Below are positions 28,959 through 39,387 of a DNA stretch of 64,000 nt, in pieces (within the stretch, counting starts at the first letter, position 1; each line of letters begins with the position of its first letter). Made by a program: the position numbers and the translations under genes. Location of the stretch: the NCBI GenBank assembly GCA_002236755.2, contig NBZP02000054.1:124001-188000 (forward strand), in the 5' to 3' direction. The notes under the pieces are model-generated. The model was not told where the DNA came from, did no database searches, and worked only from the letters and a program-made list of their open reading frames with translations. The stretch comes from Dothistroma septosporum. Taxonomy: Eukaryota; Ascomycota; Dothideomycetes; Mycosphaerellales; Mycosphaerellaceae.

Positions 28959-29049
28959 TCGCCAATCTCGGGATTGAACCGAGGACCTCCTGTATTCCAC
29001 GTTGCCGCGAAGCTGCGAAACAGGCGATCTACCACTGATCTAATTGCCC
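28959..29049 (-). tRNA. tRNA-Ala(CGC)-like gene with short intron and imperfect acceptor stem
   Basis: Read on the minus strand: GGGCAAT-TA-GATC-AGTGGTA-GATC-G-CCTGT, loop TT-CGC-A, an intron of about 18-19 nt, then T-ACAGG-AGGTC-CTCGG-TTCAATC-CCGAG-ATTGGCG-A. D-stem, anticodon stem (CCTGT/ACAGG) and T-stem pair perfectly and the internal A and B boxes are good. The anticodon would be CGC (Ala). The acceptor stem GGGCAAT/ATTGGCG has mismatches at pairs 1:72 and 3:70 (both G-G), and the Ala identity pair G3:U70 is absent. No T-run follows closely. It may be a disabled copy or one whose acceptor end was altered. Confidence 0.6.
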
Positions 29050-29784
29050 TGGAAATTCTGGTTGACGATAGCGGCGGTTGTTGTGAGGAAAGAGGCTCTG
29101 GGCTTGCATATGGAGGTTCAGATCCAAGAGTGAAGAGACGACTAGTTCCTATCGTGGAGTTCAGTGGAAGTGGATGGGAACTGGGCTGCTTTATTGCCAC
29201 TAGGTGTAGAGAGCATCGAACAATCTTGCACCAAAGAGGGAGGCGATGTGTCTGGAATCCTGCATGTGGGGCCGTCGATCGTAGTGTTAAACGCAGTCAT
29301 AGGCTCGATGTCAGAAGAGATATCCGCCCTCAGTGGAGAGTAAGCGTTTAGCGCATTTGTCGGACAGCCTCCATGACGCTGGTTCAGCTCTTAACTTACA
29401 TAATGAGATTCTTACTGTTGACTTTGTTCCAGTGTATGAAGGTGTCGCGACCTATCTTAGCTGGATCGTTACGTGCGCTGATATCGTGCTAGTAATGTGG
29501 CTGCATCGAAGGATGTGCCAAATTGTCCGGAGAAGAGAGAGCGCAGACTCTTAGGTCTATGGGTATACATGTAGATGCAGGAAGAAGGGTGGACCAAGAG
29601 GTGACATGCTATGATTTGTTAAGACTCATTTGAGGCCGATTGATCTTGCTGCTGAGCTACGTCTAAGCGATTCGTCCCGGTTAACGTGTGAGCGATCTCG
29701 CTGAAAATCCATAGTTGAGCCATCGTCAGTGCACGAAGCTTCTCACGTGCTGACGCAGACAGGTCTCCGTTCTGATCTGCTTCG
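29050..29784. other. Intergenic between tRNA-like gene and PARP 3' end
   Basis: Short ORFs only; no domain, repeat or RNA recognised beyond the 5' flank of the tRNA-like gene. Confidence 0.4.
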
Positions 29785-31972
29785 CTACATCGTCACCCTG
29801 AGCAGGTAGCGCAGGCGGACCTGAGAGACATCGTAGCAGATGTACTCGTTGTACTGCAGGTAGGCATTCTGCACGTTGGTAGTTGTCGGCAGAATGTTCG
29901 TATCGGGCTGTTCTTGGTTAGTCTTGTGTTATGCCGGAGTGGAGCATCACTTACCATCTGTACGCCAGCAAGAGATGGATGAATGCAAGATGCGTCTTTC
30001 CAGCCAGTGGGTCCGACGAGTCCCTTGCCTAATGTCGAGAGCGATCCCATGTTAGCAGCCGTCTCGCCAGCCTCATACGAGGCGTCGGTAAGCTCTTGCA
30101 TAGGCTTGCCAAGCTCGGCCTCGCAGAGGAGGAGGAGAGCATGGTCACCACTGAGGCGTGAACAGCAGTAGTTCGCGCTCTTGGAACTCATGTCTGGGAG
30201 AGTGTCAGCTTCTGAGGGGCGCTGGAAAGGAGCGAGTCCACTCACCTGCCAAATAAACACCTTTACCAAACATGTAGCCCGAGACTAGATAGTATGGTCA
30301 GCAACGTAAACCGCTGGCATAAGGAGTCAAAGCGCTTACCTGGTGCTTCTGGCGGAGCAATGCGGAGTCCTTGGCTGAGGATGCCGCCATAGTTGGTGGC
30401 ACGAGAGCCATGCCACAGCAGTCTACGATCGCTGTTGGACTTGACATAGTCCTGGAAACGCTTGGTCTCGCCTTCGCGCTCGATGCGAAAGATGTCTTTG
30501 ACTTCGTAGGTATGACCGTGAGTGTGTCCGCGAGTTTTGACCAAGTAGTCGGCAATGTTGGTAAACTCGTCTGTCGCGGAGTCGACTGGGCTCATTTCGC
30601 GCATTCCAAGACCCTTGAAGCGAAGGTCGAGAGTGTGCACACCTCCACCGCCCTTCTCGGACTTCAGGATGCTGTCAGTGTCCTTCATATCAGTCAGAGA
30701 TTCCAGCAGTGTCACTTCCTTTCGCAGTCTCTCGGTCTCACGAATGACCGGCGGACGACTGAACCCGAAGTTGTGCGGGATGTAAGAGTAGTATCTGTTC
30801 GACAGCTCTTCCACGGCATTATTGTATGTCAGGCCGTGCTCTGATTGAGCGAGGTTGGGATCGCTGAACAGAGCAGAGAGGTCCTTGAGAGCTTGATAGC
30901 CGCGAAGGATGGTCGATCGACTGAGGTTACCCAAGGGCAGCTTCTCGGCATCGTACTTCATGTCGGCCATGGTTTCTGCGATGTAGTCGATATTGAAGAT
31001 CAGCTCCATGAGAGACTTGACGGGCGCCTGCAGGGTACATTTGGCCGGAGACGCACTACGTGACCGGTTGCCACTGCCCTTCTGAACAGCTTCGTCCGGC
31101 CCATCGTCAGGTTCCATGTCCGACTCTGGCTCGTAGTTGCGTTCGAGGAAGACGTACTTGCCAGACTTCGCAGGAGCGGCGCGATCACTCCATGACAGAC
31201 CAGACTTGTCTTTGAACTTCTTCTCGAAGTGGATGAGCGCGTCGCCGAAGCTGCCGTTGCCCAGGAGAGCGCTCTGTCCGTTGGCTCCAACTCGACCCCA
31301 TCGAGTCCATGTGCGGAACATGCCTTTGTCGTTTGTGAGCAGCTGTCAGGGTTAGCATTGGTCGTTACGCTTCACTGACTGAGACGTTGTGCTTTACCTG
31401 GATTTTATAGAACTTATTGTTGTTGCCGCTTGCATTTGTCTGGTTGAGTGCCGCATCCTTGAAGCTTCATCAGTACGTGCTGCATACAGCATTGACGGTG
31501 TACGTACGTAGATTATACCACTGCTGCTGTCAACGTAGACTCGGCCGTTGTATGTGCATGCTTCGTCAACCGGGACGACCAATTTCTCGGCCTTGGCGTA
31601 CTGGGCACGTCCTGGATTTTCTTTCACATTGGAGCTGTCGTTGAAAGTGACTGGCAGATCTGAGTCGTCTGCTGCAGTCTGATCTTGCTCTGCCTTGACC
31701 TTGCGCTTCGAGGCGGCTTTCTTTGGCTGGCCTGGGGCGACATCGTCATCGTCATCGTCATCGAGAATGGAAGGCACGTCCAAGTCGTTCTCGACAGTCT
31801 TGATCGTGGCAGCTTTGACCTTCTTCTTCGGAGGCGCTGATGCTGGTACTGCCTCACTGTCGCTGCTGATGAGGTTTACTTCGGCAACCTTGTTCCTGCC
31901 TCGAGTTCTCTTGGATGACACCGGGCTGGCCACGGGCGAGGCTGGTCGCTTTCGCTCTCGCAAAGTCGGCAT
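29785..31972 (-). CDS. Poly(ADP-ribose) polymerase, PARP2-like architecture
   Basis: CDS complement(join(29785..29907,29955..30193,30246..30284,30340..31342,31398..31457,31508..31972)), 642 residues, introns about 47-55 nt. The N-terminus is basic and disordered with NLS-like RERKRPAS and PPKKKVKAA and a run of seven Asp. The WGR domain spans about residues 130-255 (RTWTRWGRVG). The alpha-helical regulatory domain starts near 275 (VKSLMELIFNIDYIAETM). The catalytic domain carries the H-Y-E triad: His in LLWHGSRATNYGGIL, Tyr in YMFGKGVYLAD and Glu in YNEYICYD. It transfers ADP-ribose from NAD to proteins at DNA breaks. No zinc fingers or BRCT domain are seen, unlike PARP1 or BRCT-carrying fungal members. 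The N-terminus is 286 bases from that of a divergent F-box gene. Confidence 0.94.
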
Positions 31973-32258
31973 GTCGACGTTTTAACTTGTGCAAGGGTGC
32001 TGTTGTATCTGTGAAGAGGCGTGTTTGCGTGTGAATGTATTCGAAGGAGTGTGCAATGTCGCGAGTGGCATGGTGAAGTCGAAGTCGGAACATTGTGCAA
32101 GCTGCGGAAACGGCAGGGGCTGCAAGGCAACAATGCGCTAGCGCATAGTTGCCTCCCCATCGTGTAACCAATGCGTGTTCCGGTAAACCATCAATTTCAT
32201 CCACCACGTCAACTCGCCCAACGAACGCAATCCTGCGCAAAGCCATCTCAGACACGAC
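31973..32258. promoter_or_regulatory. Bidirectional promoter, PARP / F-box gene
   Basis: 286 bases between divergent start codons; both promoters must lie here. No site claimed. Confidence 0.5.
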
Positions 32259-33802
32259 ATGGCATCGTCCGACCCGCCACCAGACTCGACCGCACTTGAC
32301 GAGCTCCCGCAAGAAACGCTCATCAGAATTGGCTCCTTCCTCATCACCGCAGAGCTTGGCCCTTTCCGACGTACATGCAAGCAGATCGAGGCAAAGCTGT
32401 TCAACACATTCGCAAACGAGTTCTTCACCAAGCGACAATTCATGCTCGAGCATGAGAGTCTCGAGGCTCTCCTTGGCATTACTCAACACCCGGGACTCGC
32501 ATCCAGGCTCACCGAAGTCATCATCGGTACGCAAGCGCTCAGCGCAGGTGTGGAGCTCATCAAAGACCGGATCCTGCATGGCCGTCTGAGTCGTAACACT
32601 CTGCTTCAAACCGGAACCGCTCGGGACATGCTGGTGCAGGCCTTCGCCAACTTACCCAACCTTCGTACCGTCGGCCTCAGGGATTACGATGGCGCTGGTC
32701 GGTTGCGGGACGGTCCAAGTGCTCGTTGGCGATCGTGGGGCTGGTCACTCGGATATCAGGGTGCGTCTCAAGATCCAAGCGAGCTTCTGCCCATACTTCT
32801 CTCCGCTCTTGGCACAGCTCGGCCTACCAAGTTGGAGATTTTTCTTCGTCGGCAACTATTGCGCTTCAACGCTTTCCAGCTGCGCGCAAGCGATTATGTC
32901 GTCCTGGGCCGGCTGCAGACCCTCATGCTTGCTGTGGCAGGTGAGAGCAAAGCGGATAGTATTACTCCATGGTCCACATACGACGACCATAACCATCTTG
33001 AAGCTCCGCTCCGTCACTTTCTGCACAGCGCACCGAACCTGGACACATTACGCCTCAACTTCGAGACCGACAGCTTCATCGGGCACCGCATCATCGACTG
33101 GCTCTCCAGACCAACAGCTTCTTCTGTGGTGCCGGACATCTTTCACACTCCCTCTGCAAAGCTCAGTGCTTTGAGAAGTTTCGAAGTTGGCATGGCAAAT
33201 GTCGCCGGAGATGTCTTGACGCGAGTGCTCACGAAGTTTGACAGCCTGAAGTCCTTCAGCTTGTGCAAGATGACCTTGCAGTGCCCAGGACCAGACAGTC
33301 TATCTACAGACTGTTGGGCTGAGTTCCTAGAGAAGTTGTCAGCCAGTTTGCCATCCTCCAGCAAGATCCGGTCGATTTCGATCGGAACGGCGTTGCAATA
33401 TCGCTACACGCCATCTCAGCCACGGAATTATGATGCAACACTGACCACCTGGGTCCCCGAAGGCACAGCACCAGCGAATACAGCGAAAGCGTCCGAGAAG
33501 GCAAGGTGCATTGTCTTTCAGGCACAGTTCACCAACAAGACAGTTCACCAGGTAAGCAACGCTATGCACAGGGCCTCACTGCGGACCCTGAGATACCCTT
33601 CTCACGCGCATGACTGCCTCTCTCTTGGTTGGAACACCAAGGCTGACATATCTACCTGTAGTGGCTCAAAGACATGTCTGAGCTAACATTCGTTCCCGGG
33701 ATCCATTCGACCTTGCGATCGTCATCACCAATAAGCATCGACGACTCGGATGGAGACATTGCGAACGATGAGAGTGGTAGTGGAAGTGATGAAGATGCGT
33801 GA
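32259..33802 (+). CDS. F-box protein
   Basis: CDS join(32259..33551,33662..33802), 477 residues, one 110-nt intron. The F-box is at residues 13-55: LDELPQETLIRIGSFLITAE and GPFRRTCKQIEAKLFNTFAN. The C-terminal part has irregular leucine-rich segments (LPNLRTVGLRDYDGAG, RLQTLMLAVAGES, APNLDTLRLNFETDSF, KFDSLKSFSLCKMTL) as in substrate-recognition regions of SCF ligases. The intron follows NKTVHQ and joins to WLKDMSELTFVPG; without splicing, the frame adds 36 residues and stops. The last exon is Ser/Asp-rich and acidic (SGSGSDEDA). The target is unknown. Confidence 0.9.
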
Positions 33803-35105
33803 GTTCGAGATAGTCGCATAGAAGGTGTTGTTATGCTGGAGGGGTGACAACGCGCAGGGGGAAAGGTCAGCGGTTTCTTTGCGCTCGGACCAGGCTTGGC
33901 ATGGTTCTGCAGTTCTAGCTCTACAACTTCCGATGATCTCGTTCAAATGGCTCTTCTATTTCCTCATCACCCACCTGGACGTGTTATTCCTGTTTGCTTT
34001 CACATGGAGCCAGATATCTCCGTCGCACTCATATCCCGACGACGTTATCCCACGCCCAATGAGGTACTTTCGATGCGGTGTCCGACTTCTACACATTCCT
34101 CGCGAACCGGTGCTTTCGACGTCGTATCTGTCTGTCAGTGCGCCGGCGATAGCTCTGACGTCGCTCGAGGTGGCAGCTCTGCTGATCTCAGCTGTAGTCG
34201 CATTCGATTGCGGAGTAAGAGCAGATCATAGAAACTCATGATGCAAAGGGAACCGCCGCGCGCGGAGATTTTTCCGAGAAGCAATGCGCAAGGCTGCGAT
34301 TGATCTACTTGCGAATTGGTGTCACTGGTATCAAGAGCCTGGATCTCCATGCAGCGTAACGCAGTCTCAGCGTCTAGAGAAATGATCAGAGTCGCTTTGC
34401 AGCCATCTCCCATCAGAGGACAAAGAAGGGAATTAGGTGAATAGCAGTCCAAGACAAAGCACTACCTCGAGGGTGCCGAAGCATAGCCAGTGCCTGCTGC
34501 AGATCAAGACTGTGAGTAGGCATCAAGTAGAACATGTGCTGTGTCAGCTTATGCGTCATCTCATATGTCGGGCACGACTCCTTCTTGTTCAGTCAATGCT
34601 CATGATTGAGTGGCCGGCATGTCTCAGCTTGATACGTAACTGTATCTCCGGCTGTCAGGTAACGCACGGCATACCTTCATACATGGTAAACACATTGTGA
34701 CGCTTACCACAGCTAGCAGTGCGTGAACGATGTGGAAGGCTGCCAGCGATTCTTGACCTCGACGTCGAAGCTTAGCCGCTGGATCTAGAAGGATTGTGCC
34801 CATCTTGACATCAGCATGTGAAAATGCTGCTTTAGTGATGTCACTGCGATGTGCCACCACTTCCTGCAGTGAATGAAGCCGATGCTGCTTATGCGCTGTG
34901 CCACAATGAAGCTCCAAACTTTTCGCCATGACAACTTCACATCTTCCTGATCCATGTCTCAACCACACGACACCACGACAGGGTCGTCATAACCACTTCA
35001 CACGACGACGACCTCCTCCACCACCACCACAAATCAGCCCAAGCGCACCAAACCCTTCCTGCCGCCTACACTTACCGCCAACGCCAGCACGCACCAACCA
35101 CAACC
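33803..35105. other. Gene-poor 1.3 kb interval
   Basis: Several ORFs of 60-140 codons overlap each other on both strands, with no domain-like segment I recognise. I see no tRNA or tandem repeat. The last 200 bases contain a C/A-rich pyrimidine-purine skew typical of a fungal 5' leader before the next gene. Confidence 0.4.
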
Positions 35106-35653
35106 ATGTGCCGCACTCTCACAGTCTGCTGCCAGCGCACCGTCAACAAGAACATCTCCATCTCCGACCACCATCTCACCTTCTCCGACCTCAAGATCCC
35201 CTGCATCAAGCCCGGCACCGCCACCTGTCACTCCGGCGAAGCAGAGCTGAAGGACTTCCAGAACCCGCCAACTACATGCGCCGGTAAGTATCCACCACCC
35301 GCCCCCTTCTTATAGGGAGTCGAAGATTCGAGAAGTCATCGTCGAGATCACTCAAGTCCTCTCTATCATGCCAACTCCCGCTAACACTTCTCCCAGGCTC
35401 CGCAGCCAACCACGCCATCCAATCCGAAATCTGCGAGACCATGTGCCACGCCTCACTCCGCGAGTATGGCAAGAGTCTGCATCGGATGAACACGGCAGGC
35501 CCGGAGAAGAAGGGATGGTGGGCGACTTGGTTTGGGAAGCGGGTGGGGGGAGGGAAGAAGGAGAGTAGTGATCAGGGTGTGTTTGTGGTTACGAGGGATC
35601 CAGAGGATCAGCCGTTTAGGCTGGAGGAGAGTCGGGTGAAGCTGGATGGATAA
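35106..35653 (+). CDS. Small Cys-containing protein of unknown function
   Basis: CDS join(35106..35283,35397..35653), 144 residues. A GTAAGT donor at 35284 and a TCCCAG acceptor at 35396 bound a 113-nt phase-1 intron. The product starts MCRTLTVCCQRTVNKNISIS and has eight or so Cys spread as C-x5-CC, PCIK, ATCH, TTCAG, SEICETMCHAS, then a Trp/Gly/Lys stretch (KKGWWATWFGKRVGGGKK) and a charged C-terminus. There is no signal peptide, which argues against a secreted effector. The paired CxxxC elements could bind metal. The frame continuity across a good intron and Kozak context (accATGtg) support a gene; no family is recognised. Confidence 0.65.
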
Positions 35654-37122
35654 GGAGAGAAGGATGTGAAGCGATGGAAGGCTCTCTTGGCTTTTGACAG
35701 GAGGAAGTGTTGAGGGCGAAGGGTTCTACCAGTGGGTGCTCGAACTGGTGTCACTGCCTCGAGTGGTAGCGTGCACTTGATGAACAGCAGTGGTATTGCA
35801 TGAAGGCCACTGGAGCGTTCCATGCCATCATGCCCTTAAAATGGTAGACTGCATTTGCGGGGACACACAATGAGAGTGTGTACTCAGCATTCGAGGCGCT
35901 CGTCTCGTGAATTTAGCACATGCGGTAAGATCTGTATCCTGGCAAAAATTGCTTCTCGTTCGGCTATGGTCCGATGTGCACTCCTCGACTGATGAGCCTT
36001 GGTTTTGCATGTTTAAATATGAACCGGCAATTCGTGTGTTTCGTTGTGGATGCAGAGAAGATACCCTAGAGAGCAGCTCTACCAACGGTTATTCTGACGA
36101 AGGCTAGGATGCTTAGATACTTTTAGCAAAAATCTCCCCGTGGCTGGCTGTGCCTCGGCATCAAATATGGTTCGTCGTGTTCTTGCTGGAGGCGTGCTGA
36201 CAAAAATTGTCCACATGCCTATTCGTATCGTCGATCGTGAACTTCGAGCTGTGAGCGCATTATTTGCCGTGAACATGCTGCTGCGAATGGGGTGGCATAT
36301 ATCAAGCAACAACCGCGAAATTCAGCCGTCGCCACGAGCAAGCATACTTATGGTTATCGCGTGCAATCTTGTCTGTATGACCCTGTATCACCACATCGGC
36401 TGATACGGGCGGCGCGGACTGCCGTAGCCATCAAAATCTACCAGGAACATGCGTTGGGTTGACGTGCCATGTGCATCGGTACATGAATATGGAAGACTGA
36501 AGTGGTCAATGAAATCCTGGCAACAGCGCTGTCTGATTTGTTGAGTCGGCAAGGGCGGGTGGTGCGGAAGCGCGGTCCAAGATCAAAACTGCTCGGCTTG
36601 CATCCGTGACAGACGGTAGCCATTTCCGTCTCCATCGCTGCGATTAGGGCCGGTGAACCACGAAGTCTTTGCTATTGAGAGCATCGTTGCGACCATCTGG
36701 AACTCGATTGAGGAGGAAGAAAGAGCTAAGAGGTTGCTCAGACGATGAGCTTTCACGTGTTGGAAGAGAGTTGCCGCAACGACATCATTGGCTGCAATCG
36801 ATCTGCTCCCCAGACGATGTGCGCTGAGACAGCTCCCCTCCAGCCGAGTTGGCGCAGGGAGCATTGACAGCCGAGCGGATGCGGATATCGATGGCGGGGA
36901 CCAAACATCACACTCGTCCTCGGCTCAGCCCACACGCTCTCCCAGCAGCTCACAGACAAGCTCTGCCTTGTGACGTATATAACGGGTAGGTGACTTTTAT
37001 GGTTGACAAGCGCCGCAAGTATCCTCCCTCCTCTTCCCGCCCTCATCGTCATCGTCTTCGTCTTTGTCTTCTCTTCACCATCATACCAGAGAATCAGAAA
37101 GACTGAAGAGCAATAGCCCAAC
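35654..37122. other. Long upstream region of malate synthase
   Basis: 1.47 kb with short ORFs only; the 241-codon minus-strand frame at 36753-37478 overlaps malate synthase exon 1 and is its shadow. A pyrimidine-rich CT tract lies at 37020-37080, just before the start codon, as in highly expressed fungal genes. The glyoxylate-cycle promoter is expected here. Confidence 0.45.
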
Positions 37123-38880
37123 ATGCCTACTCCCGTGAACGCAGAGCAGATCCTCAGAGAGGTGAACATCCACGGTGCCCTCAATGACCAGCAGCGCCAG
37201 ATCGTGTCCAAGGATGCATTGATCTTCCTCGCCGTCCTCCAACGCGCGTTCAATGCCAGGCGAAAGGCCCTCCTCGAACGACGACAGATCCGCCAGGCAG
37301 AGCTTGACAAGGGCCACCAGCTCGACTTCCTGCCCGAGACACGACAAATCCGCGAGAATGATGCTTGGCGAGGCGCCCCACCAGCACCAGGTCTCGTCGA
37401 CCGAAGGCTGGAGATTACGGGACCAACAGACAGGAAGATGGTTGTCAACGCACTGAACAGTGACGTCTGGACATACATGGCCGACTTTGAGGGTAAGACC
37501 TTGCTGCCAACGGTTAGCTTTCGGGAAATCTAAGAACTGACTTTGTACACACGGCAGACTCGAACGCACCTACATGGGAGAACATGGTCAATGGCCAGGT
37601 GAATCTGTACGATGCCATCCGTAGGCAGGTCGATTTCAAGCAGGGCGAGAAGGAGTACAAGCTCCGCACTGACCGGAAGCTCCCGACTCTGATTGCCCGT
37701 GCCCGTGGTTGGCACTTGGAGGAGAAGCACTTGACCATCGATGGTGAGCCAATGTCTGCCTCGCTTTTCGACTTTGGTCTGTACTTCTACAACAATGCTG
37801 CCGAGCTTGTCAAGCGAGGAGCCGGCCCATACTTCTACCTGCCAAAGATGGAAAGCCACCTTGAGGCAAGACTCTGGAACGATGTCTTCAACCTTGGACA
37901 AGACTACATTGGTATGCCACGAGGCACCATCCGTGGAACCGTCCTCATTGAGACCATCACTGCTGCTTTCGAGATGGATGAGGTGAGCTCACGTGGCATT
38001 CGAGGTTACTGACATTCAGCTAACACCGCATCTCCAGATCATCTACGAGCTCCGCGACCACTCCTCCGGCCTCAACTGCGGTCGCTGGGATTATATCTTC
38101 TCCGTCATCAAGCGCCACCGCCAAAACCCCGCCTTCGTCCTCCCCGACCGCTCCGCCGTCACCATGACCTCTCCCTTCATGGACGCTTACGTCCGCCTCC
38201 TCATCAAGACCTGCCATCGCCGCGGCGTCCACGCCATGGGCGGTATGGCAGCTCAGATCCCAATCAAAGACGATCCCGAGGCAAACGAGAAAGCCATGGA
38301 CTCCGTCCGCGCCGACAAGCTCCGCGAGGTTCGCGCAGGCCACGACGGAACTTGGGTAGCCCACCCAGCCCTTGCCAAGATCGCCGGCGAAGTCTTCAAC
38401 GAGAACATGCCAACCCCCAATCAGCTCCACATCCGCCGCGAAGAGGTTGAGGTTAACGCCAACGACCTTCTGAACATGAACGTCCCCGGCAAAATCACCG
38501 AGGAGGGTATCCGCAAGAACCTCAACATCGGCCTCGGATATATGGAGGGCTGGCTCCGCGGAATCGGATGCGTACCTATCAACTACCTGATGGAGGATGC
38601 CGCTACCGCCGAAGTCTCGCGATCGCAGTTATGGCAGTGGTGCAGGCATGGCACTGTCACGAGTGAGGGGAAGAAGATGGATAAGCAGTATGCACTCAAG
38701 CTGCTTTATGAGCAGGCCGACGAGCTGGAGAAGAATGCGCCGAAGAACAACAAATACAAGCTCGCTGCGAAGTATTTCGCCACGCAAGTTACGGGTGAGG
38801 AGTACTCGGAGTTTTTGACAAGTTTGTTGTATAATGAGATTACGGCGGCGAGTGAGAAGACGCCGGCGGCGAAGTTGTAG
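37123..38880 (+). CDS. Malate synthase, peroxisomal (glyoxylate cycle)
   Basis: CDS join(37123..37492,37558..37982,38038..38880), 545 residues, introns of 65 and 55 nt. The enzyme condenses glyoxylate with acetyl-CoA to malate, allowing growth on C2 compounds and fatty acids. Visible family blocks: DFEDSNAPTWENMVNGQVNL across intron 1 (Mg/substrate site), RARGWHLEEKH, YFYLPKMESHLEARLWNDVF, GTIRGTVLIETITAAFEM with catalytic Arg and Glu, NCGRWDYIFSVIK, GGMAAQIPIK with conserved Met, and GYMEGWLRGIGCVP including the region of the catalytic Asp/Glu (EDAATAEVSRSQ). The C-terminus ends AKL, a peroxisomal targeting signal type 1. Length is normal for the family. The equivalent Aspergillus gene is acuE; I leave the symbol blank because naming in this organism is unknown. 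Confidence 0.96.
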
Positions 38881-39387
38881 GTCGACGGGAATTTGGGATA
38901 TGGGAGGACGAAAGGGAATGAGCGATGACATGATAGGTTTTTCTTGTAACTATTTCTTCTTGAGGAAACAATGAGGAATGTGTTCAATGTTCAAATTGAA
39001 TTCCATTCTGCTGTGGCTTATCGATTCTGTGAAGCACTCTGAAGGAAAGGATTGAAGGGGTTGGTGAGCGTGGCGGGAGCGTTCATGTCTTGACCGTCAC
39101 CAAGTCGCTTGGCTTCGAAGCGGCAATCGTAGGTGCCTGAGTGCTGTATCAATCCTGGACTTCGACGGAACATGGTCGTCTGATAGCATATCGCCGTTGC
39201 TCCATATGCCTAATTGAGAAGTCTCTGAACACGCGAGCAAGCAGGAGCTTTCCATTGGTCCCACTGCCTTGAAGCTTTGCATCTCACCACCACTACCATC
39301 ATGAAGCAGATCTAGAAGTAGTTCCCCTTGCCATCCGACTTTCTGAACAACACAACATCAAGTCAGAGTGATTCTGGTGTTGTCGAG
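38881..39387. other. Intergenic between malate synthase and GH31
   Basis: No gene recognised; contains the malate synthase 3' UTR and GH31 promoter. Confidence 0.4.

Noticed and set aside
35106..35653. Interpretation as a secreted Cys-rich effector
   Set aside because: The N-terminus MCRTLTVCCQ lacks a signal peptide and the Cys spacing is not of the paired secreted type.
36753..37478. 241-codon minus-strand ORF before malate synthase
   Set aside because: Overlaps exon 1 of malate synthase in antisense and shows no protein-like segments.
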